A DNA stretch of 64,000 bases, from positions 101,531 through 165,530 of the forward strand of contig VZRG01001626.1 in assembly GCA_013397435.1 (NCBI GenBank), in the 5' to 3' direction. The position numbers and the translations under genes are program-made. The DNA comes from Erythrocercus mccallii. Lineage: Eukaryota > Chordata > Aves > Passeriformes > Dicruridae. Below, piece after piece: positions 12,001-22,543 of the stretch. Each line of letters opens with the position of its first letter. Position 1 is the first letter of the stretch. The notes under the pieces are model-generated. The model was not told where the DNA came from. It ran no database searches and worked only from the letters and a program-made list of their open reading frames with translations.

Positions 12001-14524
12001 CATATATGAGTTTTTTAACTATTTTGGACCTTTTCCTACTCTGATACCTGTGTGAGAACCTTAGTATTTATATGTTCCCAAGACTGCATAAGACATAACA
12101 AGCTATTTTTTTCCGTGCATGTGCTGCAAATTCAGGAATACAGTGGATCTAAAAATATTTTTGTCAAATTCTTAAATACCAGGCATCAGTGAACTCATAA
12201 ATGTTACTTCTCTGTCACAGTTACACATGCTTCTGTGCAGTCCAAAGTGACTTTGAATGAGCCTAAAACTTATGTGTAATGCATATGCATACTTTAAGAT
12301 GTAAATTTTCCTCGTTAAAAAACCCCAGTTCTTTCCTGAGGGACAAAGAATACCTGTCATTCAATAGGAGTTACACTGACCAAGACAAGTCCTAGTTTCT
12401 GTCTTAGTACATCTTACAGGCACCTAATTTGGCTTCTGTTCCAGACTTCTTTGGTGTGGATCTGTCATGAATGGCTCATCACTTCACAGTAAAAGCAGTG
12501 ATATCAGCTGGATTCTGCTTATCTGAAAACACATTTAACCTTTGTTCAGCACCATCCTCATTTTATGTTCCTTTTCCCCCCCTGCTTGAATCTAGCCAAG
12601 ATTTCCATGACTTGTAATGGCTTCTCTGTTTTGTTGCAGTATTACATGCATGCCAGACACTTGGCCCTCAGCAGAACATTCCCAGTTAAATTTGAGATGG
12701 AACCAAGTGCTCCACCAAAGGTAAAGTCTGCTTTTGGAGATGCGTTCACTTTAACTGCTTTAAAAGGAGAGAGAAGAAGAATATGAAGGAGAAGAGAGTT
12801 AGCAAGTTTGGGTTTCACTAAAGGAAAGTAGGAACTCCTAATTAAAAGCTTAACAAGTTATAGACCCAGTCTCCAGCCAGGAGTGTGCTGTTTTGGGCTG
12901 AGACAGAGTCAGTTTTCCTCACAGTAGCTGGGCTGTGTTTTGGATTAGTGCTGAAGGCAGCTCTGATAACACAGGGATGGTTTAATTCTTCCTGAGCAGG
13001 GCTTGCACAAAGCCAAGAACTTTTCTGCTCCTCACCCACCCCATCTGTGAGGGTCTCGGGGTGCACAGGGAGTTGGGAGGGGACTCAGCCAGGACAGCTG
13101 ACCCTAACTGGCCAAAGGGGCATTCCAGACCTTATGGCATCATGCTCAGTATATAAAGCTGCAGGAAGAAGGAGAAAAGGGGGATGTTCAGAGAGCTGGT
13201 GTTTGTCTTTTCAGGTAAATATTACCTGTGATGGAGCCTTGCTCTCCTGGGGATGGCTGAACACCTGCTTGCCCATGGGAATGAATTCCTGGATTTGCTT
13301 TGCTTGTGTGCACAGCTTTTGCTTTCCCTACTAAACTGTCTTAATCTAACCCATGAGCTTTCCCACTTTCCCCCTTTTGATTCTCTCCTCAGCCCCTCCA
13401 GGAGGGGGCGAGCTGAGGCCGTGTGGGGCTGAGTTGCTGACTGAGGTTAAACCACAGCCTACTGGCATCAGATCCAAACACAGGGGTTGTCACCAGGTGT
13501 GACAAAGGAACAGGTCTTCAGATGATTTAGACTGAGCTGGCTGGGACTATGCCACTTTGGACCAGCTGAGGAACTGGCCCTTGAAATTCCTCTTGGAAGA
13601 GTGGCAGCTTCTAATTTTTGCTTCTGCCTAATGCCATGGAGATTTTCTGCACCAACCAAATAGAGGGGAGCTGGGAAAGGATATTCTAGGGAAGCAAGGC
13701 AAGGTATTGCCTTCATCTGAACATGGTACGTTGGCTGGAGCTGCAAGGGGTCACTTTAAAGGCACACCTTCAAGCAATTCTTGCCTAGTCCAAGTCAGCA
13801 CCAATTTGAGAAGAACCAAACCTCCAAAGAGCAACTCTTTTTATTTTTTTAATTAGGAGAGAGGAGGTTCAACCCAAAGCCCCTTTTTGGGTTCTGGTTT
13901 TGCAGATGCTGACATTATAACTAGAAAACTGTTTTGAATGTTCAAAGATTGAAGCCTGAATTTCAGTAAGCATATTCCGGCTACAGAGTACAGAAAGATT
14001 TTGTGTTGTGCTGATTGTTTTAAGGCTCAGTAAAGATAGTAATGTTTTGCAAAAAGCAATGCTGGAAAGGCAGGATGTTGTTTATGGCACAGGGTGAACA
14101 CCTCTGTCATACAAGTCCATACGAACTGGCAGAGGAAGACTGAGGAAATCTGGGTTGAGGGAAGCTTAATTTTACAGTGGGGGGCAGGTCTAGCTTACAT
14201 CTGATCACTGGCTTCCTCTGAAGTGATGATTGCCTGAAACTGCTGTGTAAAACCAATCGAGGAACTCAGTTAATACTTTCCACTTGCTTCTCTCTCTGCC
14301 AGACGGAAGGTTTCAGGTACCCCAGGCCTTCATCAGTGCCACCATCACCCTCTGCCTCCCAGCATTCCAGCCCCCACCACAGCGAAGCTGAGGACGAGGA
14401 TGAGGATGAGAGATACGACGAGGATGAGGAAGCTGAAAGGGATAGGCAGAACATCAAGTCCCCCTTTTCCATTGGAGCCTTGCCACAAGGAAAAAAGAAA
14501 CAGCATGGAGAATACAGGAACTGA
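70..14524 (+). CDS. GYS2: Glycogen synthase 2 (liver), C-terminal 11 coding exons; 5' part lies before the window
   Basis: Transfers glucose from UDP-glucose to the growing alpha-1,4 chain of glycogen in the liver cytosol (GT3 family). Coding exons, all with AG/GT borders and compatible phase: 70-187, 595-715, 3350-3456, 5346-5405, 6049-6127, 6646-6759, 8082-8208, 9473-9568, 11406-11569, 12640-12720, 14303-14524 (stop TGA 14522-14524). Together they give 429 codons, the C-terminal three fifths of a protein usually about 703 residues long. They probably equal exons 6-16 of the 16-exon mammalian gene. The open end reads VVTPNGLNIKKFSAMHEFQ, a glycogen synthase signature. The C-terminus KSPFSIGALPQGKKK..HGEYRN matches the liver isoform, not muscle GYS1, whose tail is longer and different. 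No frameshift or missing catalytic residue is seen. Introns hold CR1 pieces near 1.9, 7.5 and 10.3 kb and otherwise nothing I recognise. The gene is convergent with SPX. Confidence 0.98.
1858..2090 (-). mobile_element. CR1 LINE 3' fragment, in a GYS2 intron
   Basis: Plus strand reads AATCATAAAATCTTTGAGGT.., then GATCATTGAGTCCAACC and GGGCAGCCCCTCCCGCTCCC.., ending near AAGAAATTCTTCCTGGTGAC. This is the antisense of a CR1 3' end. It is truncated and degraded, with no open reading frame. Confidence 0.85.
2928..2949. repeat. (CT)11 microsatellite
   Basis: Uninterrupted CT dinucleotides in a GYS2 intron. Confidence 0.95.
7459..7845 (-). mobile_element. CR1 LINE 3' fragment, in a GYS2 intron
   Basis: Starts AATCATAGAATGGTTTGTGT and continues through CCAGCCTGGCTTTGGACACT, AATTTCTTCCTATATCCAAT and CCATTCCCCCTTGTCCTGTC to roughly 7.84 kb. 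It is the longest CR1 copy in the window (almost 390 bases). Open frames across it are remnants, not genes. Confidence 0.9.
8082..9568 (+). CDS. GYS2: GYS2 catalytic E-X7-E motif, split over two exons
   Basis: Exon 8082-8208 ends in PSYYEPWGYTPA and exon 9473-9568 begins with [20 protein letters not shown]. Joined, they give EPWGYTPAE, the E-X7-E pair of retaining glycosyltransferases (corresponding by family alignment to Glu510 and Glu518 of muscle glycogen synthase). The splice junction falls within the alanine codon just before the second glutamate (CCA G|CT GAA). The intron between the two exons is about 1.26 kb and I see no gene or clear repeat in it. Confidence 0.95.
10265..10446 (+). 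mobile_element. CR1 LINE 3' fragment, in a GYS2 intron, sense orientation
   Basis: Reads GGAAGTGTCCAAGGCCAGGC, GAGCAACCTGGGGTAGTGGA, GGTCCCTTCCAACCCAAACC, then ATTCTATAATTC..TTCTGTGA, the ATTCTRTG-type 3' terminus. This fixes it as plus-strand CR1. Confidence 0.88.
11406..11569 (+). CDS. GYS2: GYS2 exon with the glucose-6-phosphate-sensing arginine cluster
   Basis: The 164-bp exon reads from IYIVDRRFRSPDESCNQLTQF to ..DWKYLGR. It contains QQNRRQRIIQRNRTERLSDL, the dense arginine helix that in eukaryotic glycogen synthases binds glucose-6-phosphate and relieves inhibition by phosphorylation. All arginines of the motif appear intact. The acceptor is ccctcag|GG and the donor AGG|gtgtgt. The exon is noticeably more GC- and CpG-rich than its flanking introns. 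Confidence 0.96.
14303..14524 (+). CDS. GYS2: GYS2 last coding exon: C-terminal phosphorylation tail
   Basis: Begins TEGFRYPRPSSVPPSPSAS, the proline/serine segment that carries the GSK3/DYRK-type regulatory sites (sites 3a-3c and 4 in the muscle enzyme). An acidic run follows (EAEDEDEDERYDEDEEAERD), encoded by near-repeats of GAG/GAT codons, then KSPFS and the liver-type end HGEYRN. The coding part ends at TGA 14522-14524. The acidic run is somewhat longer than the mammalian form I remember; that comparison is from memory. Confidence 0.96.
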   Translation, partial: TEGFRYPRPSSVPPSPSASQHSSPHHSEAEDEDEDERYDEDEEAERDRQNIKSPFSIGALPQGKKKQHGEYRN

Positions 14525-14740
14525 ACTCGTTGCTCTCACCCTGGCGTTGCTCCCCATCCACTCAACAGTTTCTCCTGTAGGCTTGGCAAGCTTTGTGTTA
14601 AGGACTGTGTAAAATAATTAGGGGAACCTTAGATGTTACTTGAGATACACTGTTGGAAGGCCTAATATTATTTCACCTTGAAAGTAGTTTAAATGACAAT
14701 TTTTCTGTGCCCCTTTGAAGTAGAAGAGATTTTCAGGCTA

Positions 14741-14746
14741 AATAAA
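14741..14746 (+). terminator. GYS2: Candidate GYS2 polyadenylation signal (AATAAA)
   Basis: First canonical AATAAA after the GYS2 stop, about 220 bases downstream. A second AATAAA lies at 15197-15202, so a longer 3' UTR of about 0.7 kb is also possible. No transcript evidence is available here to choose between them. Confidence 0.55.
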
Positions 14747-15202
14747 ACTAGAAAATGAGACAATCCCCTCAGGAGCTTATACAGACTGCAGATCATACCT
14801 TTGTCTATGGAATCATCTGTATTAATCATAGTCTAGACGAATAGCTACATTTTGGGTATCCCAAAGGAATTCCTGCTTCATTTATGTTTCCCCTTTTCCC
14901 CTCTTAAATTAACATGAACTTTAAGCCAGAGATCAAAAAATTAGAGAAAAGAAGTGTTACTCTGGAGAAATATTGGAAGAGTTAAAAAATATACACTGAA
15001 AAGAAAATGGTCTTTCTTTTTCCTGATGCTGTTTATTGTAAGCTTACATAATTTAAAACACTTTTCTACAACACACAGAAGTGTCTTGATCCAGTGGTAA
15101 AACATTCTTCCTGTGGAACAATATAAACTCTTATGCAGTGGGCATTTGAATTTTAGAGACAAATGAAGTCATCTTTCTGAGGTCATTTGGACCCACAATA
15201 AA

Positions 15203-17942
15203 CAGCAGACTGTTTATTTTCTGATTCCTCTGGTATGTCTCTTTTTTTTCATCTTGTAGACGCTAAGTGTGGTAACAAACTGGTTTGGGAGGAAATTAAT
15301 GTAACTTGGCTAAAGTGAATGACAAAATTTCCTTGAGTAGCACCTTCCCCTGCAGACAAGAAGCCACAGACCAATGTGGTAACATTCAAGGATCAGAAAT
15401 TTTCATTAGTCCATGCTCCATTTCACTTCTTCTAGAAGAGACCTAAACCTAAGAAATAATGCTAAAAAACTTTCAGATATAATTATGAAAAGCACCTGAG
15501 ACTTCAGAGTTCTTGGGGAGTAAATGATCCTCACAACAAGAACTAAACCTTTCATTTGCCTTACAGAAAGCTTTTAGAAGGATTTCAACTCCTAGAGATG
15601 CAGAGTGCCTGAACAGGCTCTTCAGAAGCACATCTTGACATGAAGATGTTAGGAAGGAGATCAATCTTGTTTTTCAAGTTTATGCATCACAAATTTCTCA
15701 TGCTGCTCAAGACAAGACATTTCCAGAACTTTATTCAGGCTGTCCTTCAGCAGGTTGGACAATGGAAGCTTTGGAAGTATTTACCTCTCCTGTCAATCCC
15801 AGGGGGAGCCTAGATGTCCAACTCTGGTTAGGCTCCTATCTTTCAAACACTTAACCAATACTTGATGACATGGTTCTGACTGTAGGCCATTTAGATGAAA
15901 AGTGACAATGTGCCTATTTGCATTTTTGGCTACCTAAAATCAGCTTTAAAACTGGACTTTCATTCTTGAGCTGATTCGGATACTTGAAAGAATATTTCCA
16001 GAAGGCAGCTTCTGGTTTTTATGGTAAAACCTTCTTTGGAATTAAAAGGAACCACTATTTCTGTAGTCATTTAAAAGGTAATTAAACACTGAGAAATTTT
16101 TCATATAAAAGTGCTGAAAGCAAAGATACTGCAAATATTTTCCTTCACACAGTCTACTACATGGAGAACAAAGGCATTTTGTATTTCTTCCACAATGTGC
16201 TCCTAATCCAAGTTCCCTTACAGAGTCAAAAGATGTAATGGCTGAGAGTCCCAAAGAAAGAAAGGGCATATTGATTGAAAGTTGATGTTTCCATATAATC
16301 AAGAAATCTGTATTTATTTCTTGTATTTGAAAGCTGTCTTATAGAGCAGGAAAGCTGTGTGTGTTTTAGCACATTCACATGCTGTGAGCACCCTCCTGGT
16401 GTTAGAAAGTGCACAGCTTTCGAGATAGGGCTAATCTGAATTCTCAGATTCAGGTGCTGCAATGGCCAAAGCAACCTCTGCCCTACGCCTTGGGCTCGTG
16501 TTAGCTCTGCCTTGATTCCAGGATTAACCATTAGTAACAAGGCAATTTATGTACAGGAAAACACCTCTGTATGTTGAATTTATAGCATCAGGGGAATGGC
16601 TTCTCATTCAGCCACAGCAACAGATTGCCTGAATTAAATGCCACACATTCCCAACAGTTACTGACACCTGACACACTTGGTAGCAGCTGTCTGTTACATA
16701 AGGGATTGTCTTCCAGATGGAAATTACTGGGGTTTCACAAACAGCTCACCAGCAAGGCAGGTTTATTCTGTTTCATGATATTTGTGAAGAATTGTTTAAG
16801 CTTGAGACCTTAAATCAGGAACACACAAAAAAAATCAGTGAGTTGGGAATAGGGTGAGTACAGTTTATCACTGGGTCAGGCAGAGGTTTATAAATTTCAA
16901 GACACTGATAAACCAAGGGATGTGTAACCTCTCTACTTTTCACTTATATAATGGAAGGTGTCCCAGCTCATGTCAGGGCATTTGGAACAGGATGATGATC
17001 TTTTAGGTGCCTTCCAAACTACACCATTCTAGGATTGTGTTCTTTGGTTCTGTACTAAGTTTTGTCTGAGCACTGACTGATGATCCTGTAAAACATGCTG
17101 GAAAATCACTTAGATATGTCTGAGATATTTCAAATATGCTCAAAACAAAGGGCAACTAAATTTATGAAAGGATTCTGGTGGATACCACTGGTCTCGAGGT
17201 GAAGTTCATCGTATGTTCTGTCATACAACAAACGCTGCTGTTGGAAGATGTATTACTGCTTAAAAGTGAACAAAGCAGGACACTTTGATTTCATCAGTTA
17301 TGCTCCTCCATGAAGTGATACAGATTATAAACAATGACTGATAGTGCCTCTAACCTCATGAAACAAGTTAATTCCTCTGTTCCTTCAGCTGTGTTTCTTT
17401 GTGTTGAGGACAAGCAACATCATAGTTAGTGTGAGTTAGAATTAATTAGCAGCGTTATGAGAAAGATCAGGGAAATCAAAGGATGAAGAGCATGACGAGG
17501 GTAGAAGGTGAAAAAAATAAAACAGTTGCGTGGACACAGAAACCATGTGGGTACTCTTTAATTACATCAGAACTACAGAGGGCTTTCCAGTAAGACCACA
17601 GAACTACATAAATAATACATCCTTATCAGCACAGAATGATAATTAACAGATTTATGCATAATTCCAGTTCTGCAACTCAGAAAGAAAGAACAAAAAATGT
17701 ACCATCACAATGCAGTCGTTAATGAGGCCCTGATAATGCAAGACCTGTCCCCAAACTGTCTTTATGTGCTGGGACTTGCTCAGTAGGATTATTCAGAGTA
17801 TTTCTGCAGGAGTGAACTGGGGCAATAAGTGCTGCTGCCTATTCTCTGTGCTGACTTATATCTGCCAAAAAAAAAAAAACCAACCAAAAAATCATCAGTT
17901 TTGCAGTCACAGATAGTTGGAATGTTTTTATATCTCACTGAA
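15203..17942. other. Intergenic spacer between the convergent GYS2 and SPX genes
   Basis: AT-rich sequence between the last plausible GYS2 poly(A) signal and the SPX poly(A) signal. Short open frames on both strands have no protein-like composition and no splice partners. The only recognisable element is a decayed CR1 3' end near 17 kb. I see no RNA gene and no coding exon here. Confidence 0.6.
16955..17055 (+). mobile_element. Degraded CR1 3' end between GYS2 and SPX
   Basis: GGAAGGTGTCCCAGCTCATG, then GATGATCTTTTAGGTGCCTT, CCAAACTACACCATTCTAGG and TTCTTTGGTTCTGTA match the last part of a sense CR1 end with many substitutions. Confidence 0.6.
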
Positions 17943-17948
17943 TTTATT
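17943..17948 (-). terminator. SPX: Candidate SPX polyadenylation signal (AATAAA, minus strand)
   Basis: TTTATT on the plus strand reads AATAAA on the minus strand. It lies about 430 bases beyond the SPX stop codon and would give a compact 3' UTR for a small neuropeptide gene. Confidence 0.5.
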
Positions 17949-18371
17949 GACCATCAGCAGCCTACAGGGCGCACCAGTGGAGTGATAATGGAATCTGTCT
18001 TCATCAGAGTTTAAAAAGCTCCAGTATTCAGCTAAGTGGAAGGTGGTAAAAGGTTTCCCAATGGCAATTGAAAAACTTTTCAATGACGTGGTTGTCCAAA
18101 GAGATGGTTTTAATCATCTTTTCAGGTGAGATGGTACCACGGATTTTAAATTTCAGATGAGGTATACAAAATGCTCTAAAGAAAGCCAGAACTTTACGGA
18201 TGCTTTCCTTATCTGAACTAGTACCTTTTAATCCCTTTGCAATGAAAATTTTGCCCTGTGAAAACACCTCACCCTTTGAGAACTTCAGTGAGAATGGATG
18301 AAACACTCTACTTACACAAGTTATGCTTTCAGGCTCAAAGCTGTACAAATGTGAAGACATTTTAAATAATT

Positions 18372-18430
18372 TCACCAATTCAATAGATGGTCTGTCAAGT
18401 AGCCAGGGTGATCACTGTTTTCTTCTTCCA
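18372..18430 (-). CDS. SPX: SPX exon 6: C-terminus and stop
   Basis: 59 coding bases: V-EEENSDHPGYLTDHLLNW then TGA. The terminal LLNW is a spexin hallmark. Acceptor TTTTCCAG|TG joins in phase 1. A long alternative-frame ORF starting near the stop is in the 3' UTR and has no protein-like features. Confidence 0.95.
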
Positions 18431-21400
18431 CTGGAAAACAAGACACAATGGGGAGAAATAAGCTGTAGATAAAGGAAAGTTCAGCCAGCCAAAGTTTTCA
18501 GCTTTCAGATGTGCCTTAGGCACAGACTCAGTGCAGTGTGACTGCCCAGCTAAGAGAGGCAGCATCTCTAAAAACAATCATGTCTTCTCTCATTTTCAAA
18601 TGTAGGATTTTTTTTCTGTTTGCTGAAGAACAAAACTACAAACCATGCCCAGAGGGGTAAGTTAGCACACAGCAAAAAAAATCATGCTGAAGAAAATAAA
18701 GGATTTGTTCTTCATTTCCACATTGCCCTCAGTCAAGTCTAAAATCAGCTGATCTGAAAGTGCATGGCTTACCCAGGTTTAACTGGTTATTTCCTACCAC
18801 AGTGATGGAAATGTTATTCCACATGGTTTTTTCAAACAAGCTACCAGTTCTGCTTATCTCTCTTAGATACTTCACTCTTTTTCCTCAGTTGCTGTCCATC
18901 TCCCCTGCTACAGCTACAGCAGGCAGGAAAAAACCACTAAAATTTGGAAAAATCCACCTTCAGAGGATTTTGTGGGCATACAAATGACACTTTCACTGAT
19001 TGAACTTTTGAAGTTCTCATATATTTTGTCCAAAGCACTATGTTAATTTTTAATTCTGCCTTTCTCTCCCTCCAAAGTGCCACTGACTTTTTTTTCTTGT
19101 TCATAGTTCTGCCAGTGCAGGGAAGAGAGGGCAGAGCACAGAGCCCCAGCTCCATTTCCAAAAAAAAAAAAAGTCTCTGGTAGCTGAAGAGGTGAGAGGT
19201 TTAAGGACAGAGGGCATGGAGAGCAAGGGTTTAGGGTCTCAGCCTGGTGATGTGAAACCAACAGCTCCACTCCTGGGGTTCTTAGGAATTCTTTTAAACC
19301 TTTGCACCAAATCCAGTGAAGGAATAAATTTTTCACAAGCAAACTATATTCTGTAGAAAAAGTAAACCCAGTATAGATTTGGGTTGGAAAATTCAATTAA
19401 AAAATAGCCATTCCCTTGAGTCTAAACATCTGAAGAGAAAGTTAAAAGCAGAATATGTAAATATTTACCTGCTATCATTATGTGGCTCATGTTGTAACCT
19501 GTGTAAATGTACACTCCAATACAGGGCACTCTGTTGAACACTATCTCAGTTCAAAATATTTTTAGATTAAGATTAAAAAGACCTTTTAGATTAATTACCT
19601 AAATTGCTAATAAATGAAATACTGAAAAACCACTTTTAAAAAGTCAGAGTAAGGCAAAACATGCATTTACCTTCTTCTGCTTTCTGTAAGGAAGTAAGGA
19701 ACAGAGCAGCAGCTTCAGAAAGAGATAAAGGATTTGTGTTTTGGCTGCGTGTTTCTAGAATGAAAAAATCAGAGATGCATGGTTTGTTAGTGTCTTATGG
19801 CATTTCTTGGCTTTGTTCTTTGCTTTTTTATTATTTCTATAACTAGACTCAAAGACAGGAAAATATTGTCTTCACTCTATAACATTGCTCAAAACTAGCC
19901 TGATAATTAACACAAGAGAGATTAACAATCTTTTTAAAGGGAGGTTATTTCAAAGTTCCTCAGAAGATAAAAAGAACATTTTCTGGTTTTGTAAGTTCCT
20001 AACTTTTTCTTTTCCTAACTTTTTTTTCTGTTCCCTCCAGAAACATTTCCTAGTGTGAATTGATGTTTTCTGCTTCTGTTATTTGTTGCTTCAGCACAAT
20101 TAATAGCTTGATTCGATTTTTTTTTTTTCCAGTGCAAAAAGAAAGTCAAAAGCACTGATGAAAATCCCACTTAGCAGCCAGGTCAGTCTGGAAATTATGT
20201 AAATGAAATCACACAGGTGCACCAGAGAGAAAAGTCAGTCTTTACCACATGCGAGTTGGATTGAAGGGACGAAAAAAAGGGGGAGTTAGTTGTTTCCTTG
20301 GCTATGATTCCAAGAAAACAAATCCCCTCCCATTTCCAGGGATTTCTCCCATAAGCTGGGGAAGATGGATGGGCTCCACACCCCTGTGATGATGGACTCA
20401 CCAAGCTGCTCTCTGTCATACAAGTCCTTCCTCTGGCTCTCATCTGAGATGAAGCGACGTCCCTCTACAAAAGCAGTGGGAGAAGGGTGAAAACAACACC
20501 CCAATTTGTTGTAATTCCTACTTCATAATCCCTAAAGGACTCTTTTCAATTTTGTATATGGTCAAGAGCCTTCAATCTCTTTGCTGGACTATAAAGTATT
20601 GTCTTTTAAATTGTATTTCTATTTAAACAAAGGAAAACAAGTCACCCCAAATCCCAAACTAACAAAATTAAATCGCATTCTTTCCTGTGCATCAATAAGA
20701 ATGATAAAAAGGGAAGTAGCACAATGCATAATTCAAAGAAGAATAATTTAAAGAAGGAAGAATTTTAAAAAAAAGGGTCAAAATCTTCACTTTTATGCCT
20801 AGAAATAATATATTAATATCACTAGAACTTTCAGTTACATTTACAGTTGTTTGGAGCTTATATTTATTTTGTGTTGCAATTATTTATATTGTTTGTTTAT
20901 ATTTATTGCAAATATTTATATTGTTTCCCTTTTGCATTTCTCTCAGGATTGACCTTTTTTTGCTCTAATTTACAGGGAGCTCTCTTAATACCTGCCCTCC
21001 CTGATATCTTTTAATTTTAAATCAACAATTCAGAATACATTTTTTCATATTAATATTTCTGATAAATTTGATTTTTTGGATCGAAGGACAAAATCTCTTA
21101 CTAAGTGCAGAATCAGAGAATATTCTGAGTGGGAAGGACCCACAAGGACCGTTGAGTCACTTTGATGTGAATGGCCTATACAGGGACCAAAGGTGTGACA
21201 TAATTAGCACCGTGCATTTAGCACATCCTCCCTGCAAGCCACAAAACTTCTACTCCCCACAGCATCCTCAGGATCTCCCGCTTGTGTGGAACCAAGGAAT
21301 AATCCAAGGTTGAGAAATAATAATAATAATAATCCAGGGGTGGAGAAAATGGTCTCCTCAAAATGGAAAGAGCTTAGGACTTACGTGCACCCTTCAAATA

Positions 21401-22543
21401 GAGCATGGCCTGAGGAGTCCAGTTTCTCCTTTGGAAATGAGCCTTTATGCCGAAAAAAGAAGAGAGAAAAGAGACATGTCAATGACATTCCATGCCACCA
21501 CTAATTAGTGCAAATACTTAATGGCACCAAGCTCTGAGCTTCACAAGCTCCAGCCTGAGCTCACCTGAGGGGCACTCCAGGAGAAGGTGACGAAGGACGC
21601 TGCCAGGAGCAGGGCCAGGGCAGACATTGTGAGTTTATGCAGCCCCTGTGCACAACAGAGAACCACAAGGTGCAGGAAAAGTCTTTCACATCAGCACGTC
21701 CTTCCAGCTTCACATCTAAATGTGCTGCTGCCTTGTCCCTGTCTTGCTGCCAAACCTCCTCTTGCTCAGGGGTGTTTCAGTGCGTGCTGATCTGATCAGA
21801 GGATTAATGTTAAATAGAACTTTATTGTTTTTACTCAAATCCATTCTGTCTTGGTGAGAACTGCCATCAAGATGAGCACCTTTTGTACTCTTATTTACAA
21901 GGACATCAGATCCTCCAGAAATAAGAATAATGTACAAATTAATGGGTAAAAGTGGTATAAAATCTAGCTTGATTTTACCAAACCACAGACAACAAGCAAA
22001 TGTAGGGGGCTTGTCATTCCAAACAAACAAACCAACCAACCAGGAGACAAAATCTCTACTTCCTCAGCTTACACAAAAAGGAAAAGAAATTTTAAATTTA
22101 GCATCCTATCAAAATCAATCATGATTAACACAAGTCACAAGACTGTTTTCTTTCAATTCTTGGAGTTTGCTCACTGATGCAGCACATGCAAATGGAAGCA
22201 CTGAGCATGAATCCTCTGTGCACAAGTTGGACCTCTGCTTGTTCAAACAAACCATGTTGATATTCATGTATTGATAACAGTGATGGGCACCAGAGCATCT
22301 AACTTTATGTTTCACAGTGGTTCATTTCATCCTGAGTTTGAGAGGTTGTGCTATTGGTGTTTTTTCAATGCAGTTGTTTAAAATACACATAATATATCTG
22401 TATGTACATTTCTTTCAGGTTATTTTTAAGGAAAATTTCTTAAGCCCCCCTGCAGCTCCTAAGTATTGCACTCACATGGAAAAACAGCATTAATTGCAAA
22501 GTAAATATTTGCCACACACCAAAAAATTCTCACTTACCTTCAT
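18372..22543 (-). CDS. SPX: Spexin (neuropeptide Q) preprohormone, complete, six coding exons
   Basis: Secreted peptide hormone of the galanin/kisspeptin-related group, acting on GALR2/3-type receptors. Minus-strand coding exons in transcription order: 22543-22538, 21645-21565, 21442-21385, 20464-20402, 19754-19671, 18430-18372 (stop 18374-18372). They total 351 bp, or 116 residues, the same length as human spexin as I recall it. Order of parts: MK plus a hydrophobic signal peptide (LTMSALALLLAASFVTFSWS), APQAHFQRR, mature NWTPQAMLYLKGAQ, GRR (amidation glycine plus dibasic cleavage site), FISDESQRKDLYDREQLE, an EAAALFLTSLQKAEE helix-like segment, and an end in DHLLNW. All splice sites are GT-AG and phases match. 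The gene is convergent with GYS2, as in other vertebrates. No exon exceeds 84 coding bases, so simple ORF calling misses it. Confidence 0.97.
19671..19754 (-). CDS. SPX: SPX exon 5
   Basis: 84 bp: completes a Glu codon, then TRSQNTNPLSLSEAAALFLT, SLQKAEE and one base. The SEAAALFLTSLQK core matches the C-terminal propeptide of other spexins. Acceptor TTCTAG|AA; donor GAAG|GTAAATG. Confidence 0.93.
20402..20464 (-). CDS. SPX: SPX exon 4: amidation/cleavage site and second peptide region
   Basis: 63 bp: completes Gln, then GRRFISDESQRKDLYDREQL and one base. GRR provides the amide donor glycine and dibasic site ending the mature peptide. The following segment corresponds to the NPQ 53-70 peptide of mammals. 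Acceptor TTTTGTAG|AG; donor CTTG|GTGAGT. Confidence 0.95.
21106..21180 (-). mobile_element. CR1-like fragment in an SPX intron
   Basis: AATCAGAGAATATTCTGAGT followed by GGGAAGGACCCACAAGGACC and GTTGAGTC resembles the reverse complement of a CR1 subfamily end common in birds. It lies between SPX exons 3 and 4. Its right boundary is vague. Confidence 0.6.
21316..21332. repeat. (AAT)n microsatellite in an SPX intron
   Basis: Five to six AAT/ATA units in a row (aataataataataataat). Confidence 0.85.
21385..21442 (-). CDS. SPX: SPX exon 3: mature spexin peptide
   Basis: 58 bp reading AHFQRRNWTPQAMLYLKGA plus one base. RR supplies the N-terminal convertase site. NWTPQAMLYLKGA(Q) is the nearly invariant spexin-1 peptide. 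The acceptor has a strong pyrimidine tract (TCTCTTTTCTCTCTTCTTTT..AAAG|GCT); the donor is C|GTAAGT. The last glutamine codon is split with exon 4. Confidence 0.97.
21565..21645 (-). CDS. SPX: SPX exon 2: signal peptide
   Basis: 81 bp, 27 codons, phase 0 at both ends: GLHKLT, then MSALALLLAASFVTFSWS, then APQ. The hydrophobic core and the small residues before APQ fit a signal peptide cleaved around SWS/APQ. Acceptor tgcacag|GGG; donor CAG|gtgagc. An in-frame methionine sits just before the hydrophobic core. Confidence 0.95.
22538..22543 (-). CDS. SPX: SPX exon 1 coding end: only ATG AAG
   Basis: The minus strand reads CACAGAGGTAAGTATGAAGG then TAAGTG. The coding part is just Met-Lys, followed by donor GTAAGT. 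It joins in phase 0 to exon 2 (GGG CTG CAT AAA..), matching the MKGL.. start of known spexins. A second consensus donor lies 12 bases upstream, before the ATG. Confidence 0.85.

Noticed and set aside
18028..18378. 116-codon open frame on the minus strand overlapping the SPX stop
   Set aside because: It begins with a non-ATG start, lies in the SPX 3' UTR in another frame, has no splice partner and no family resemblance.
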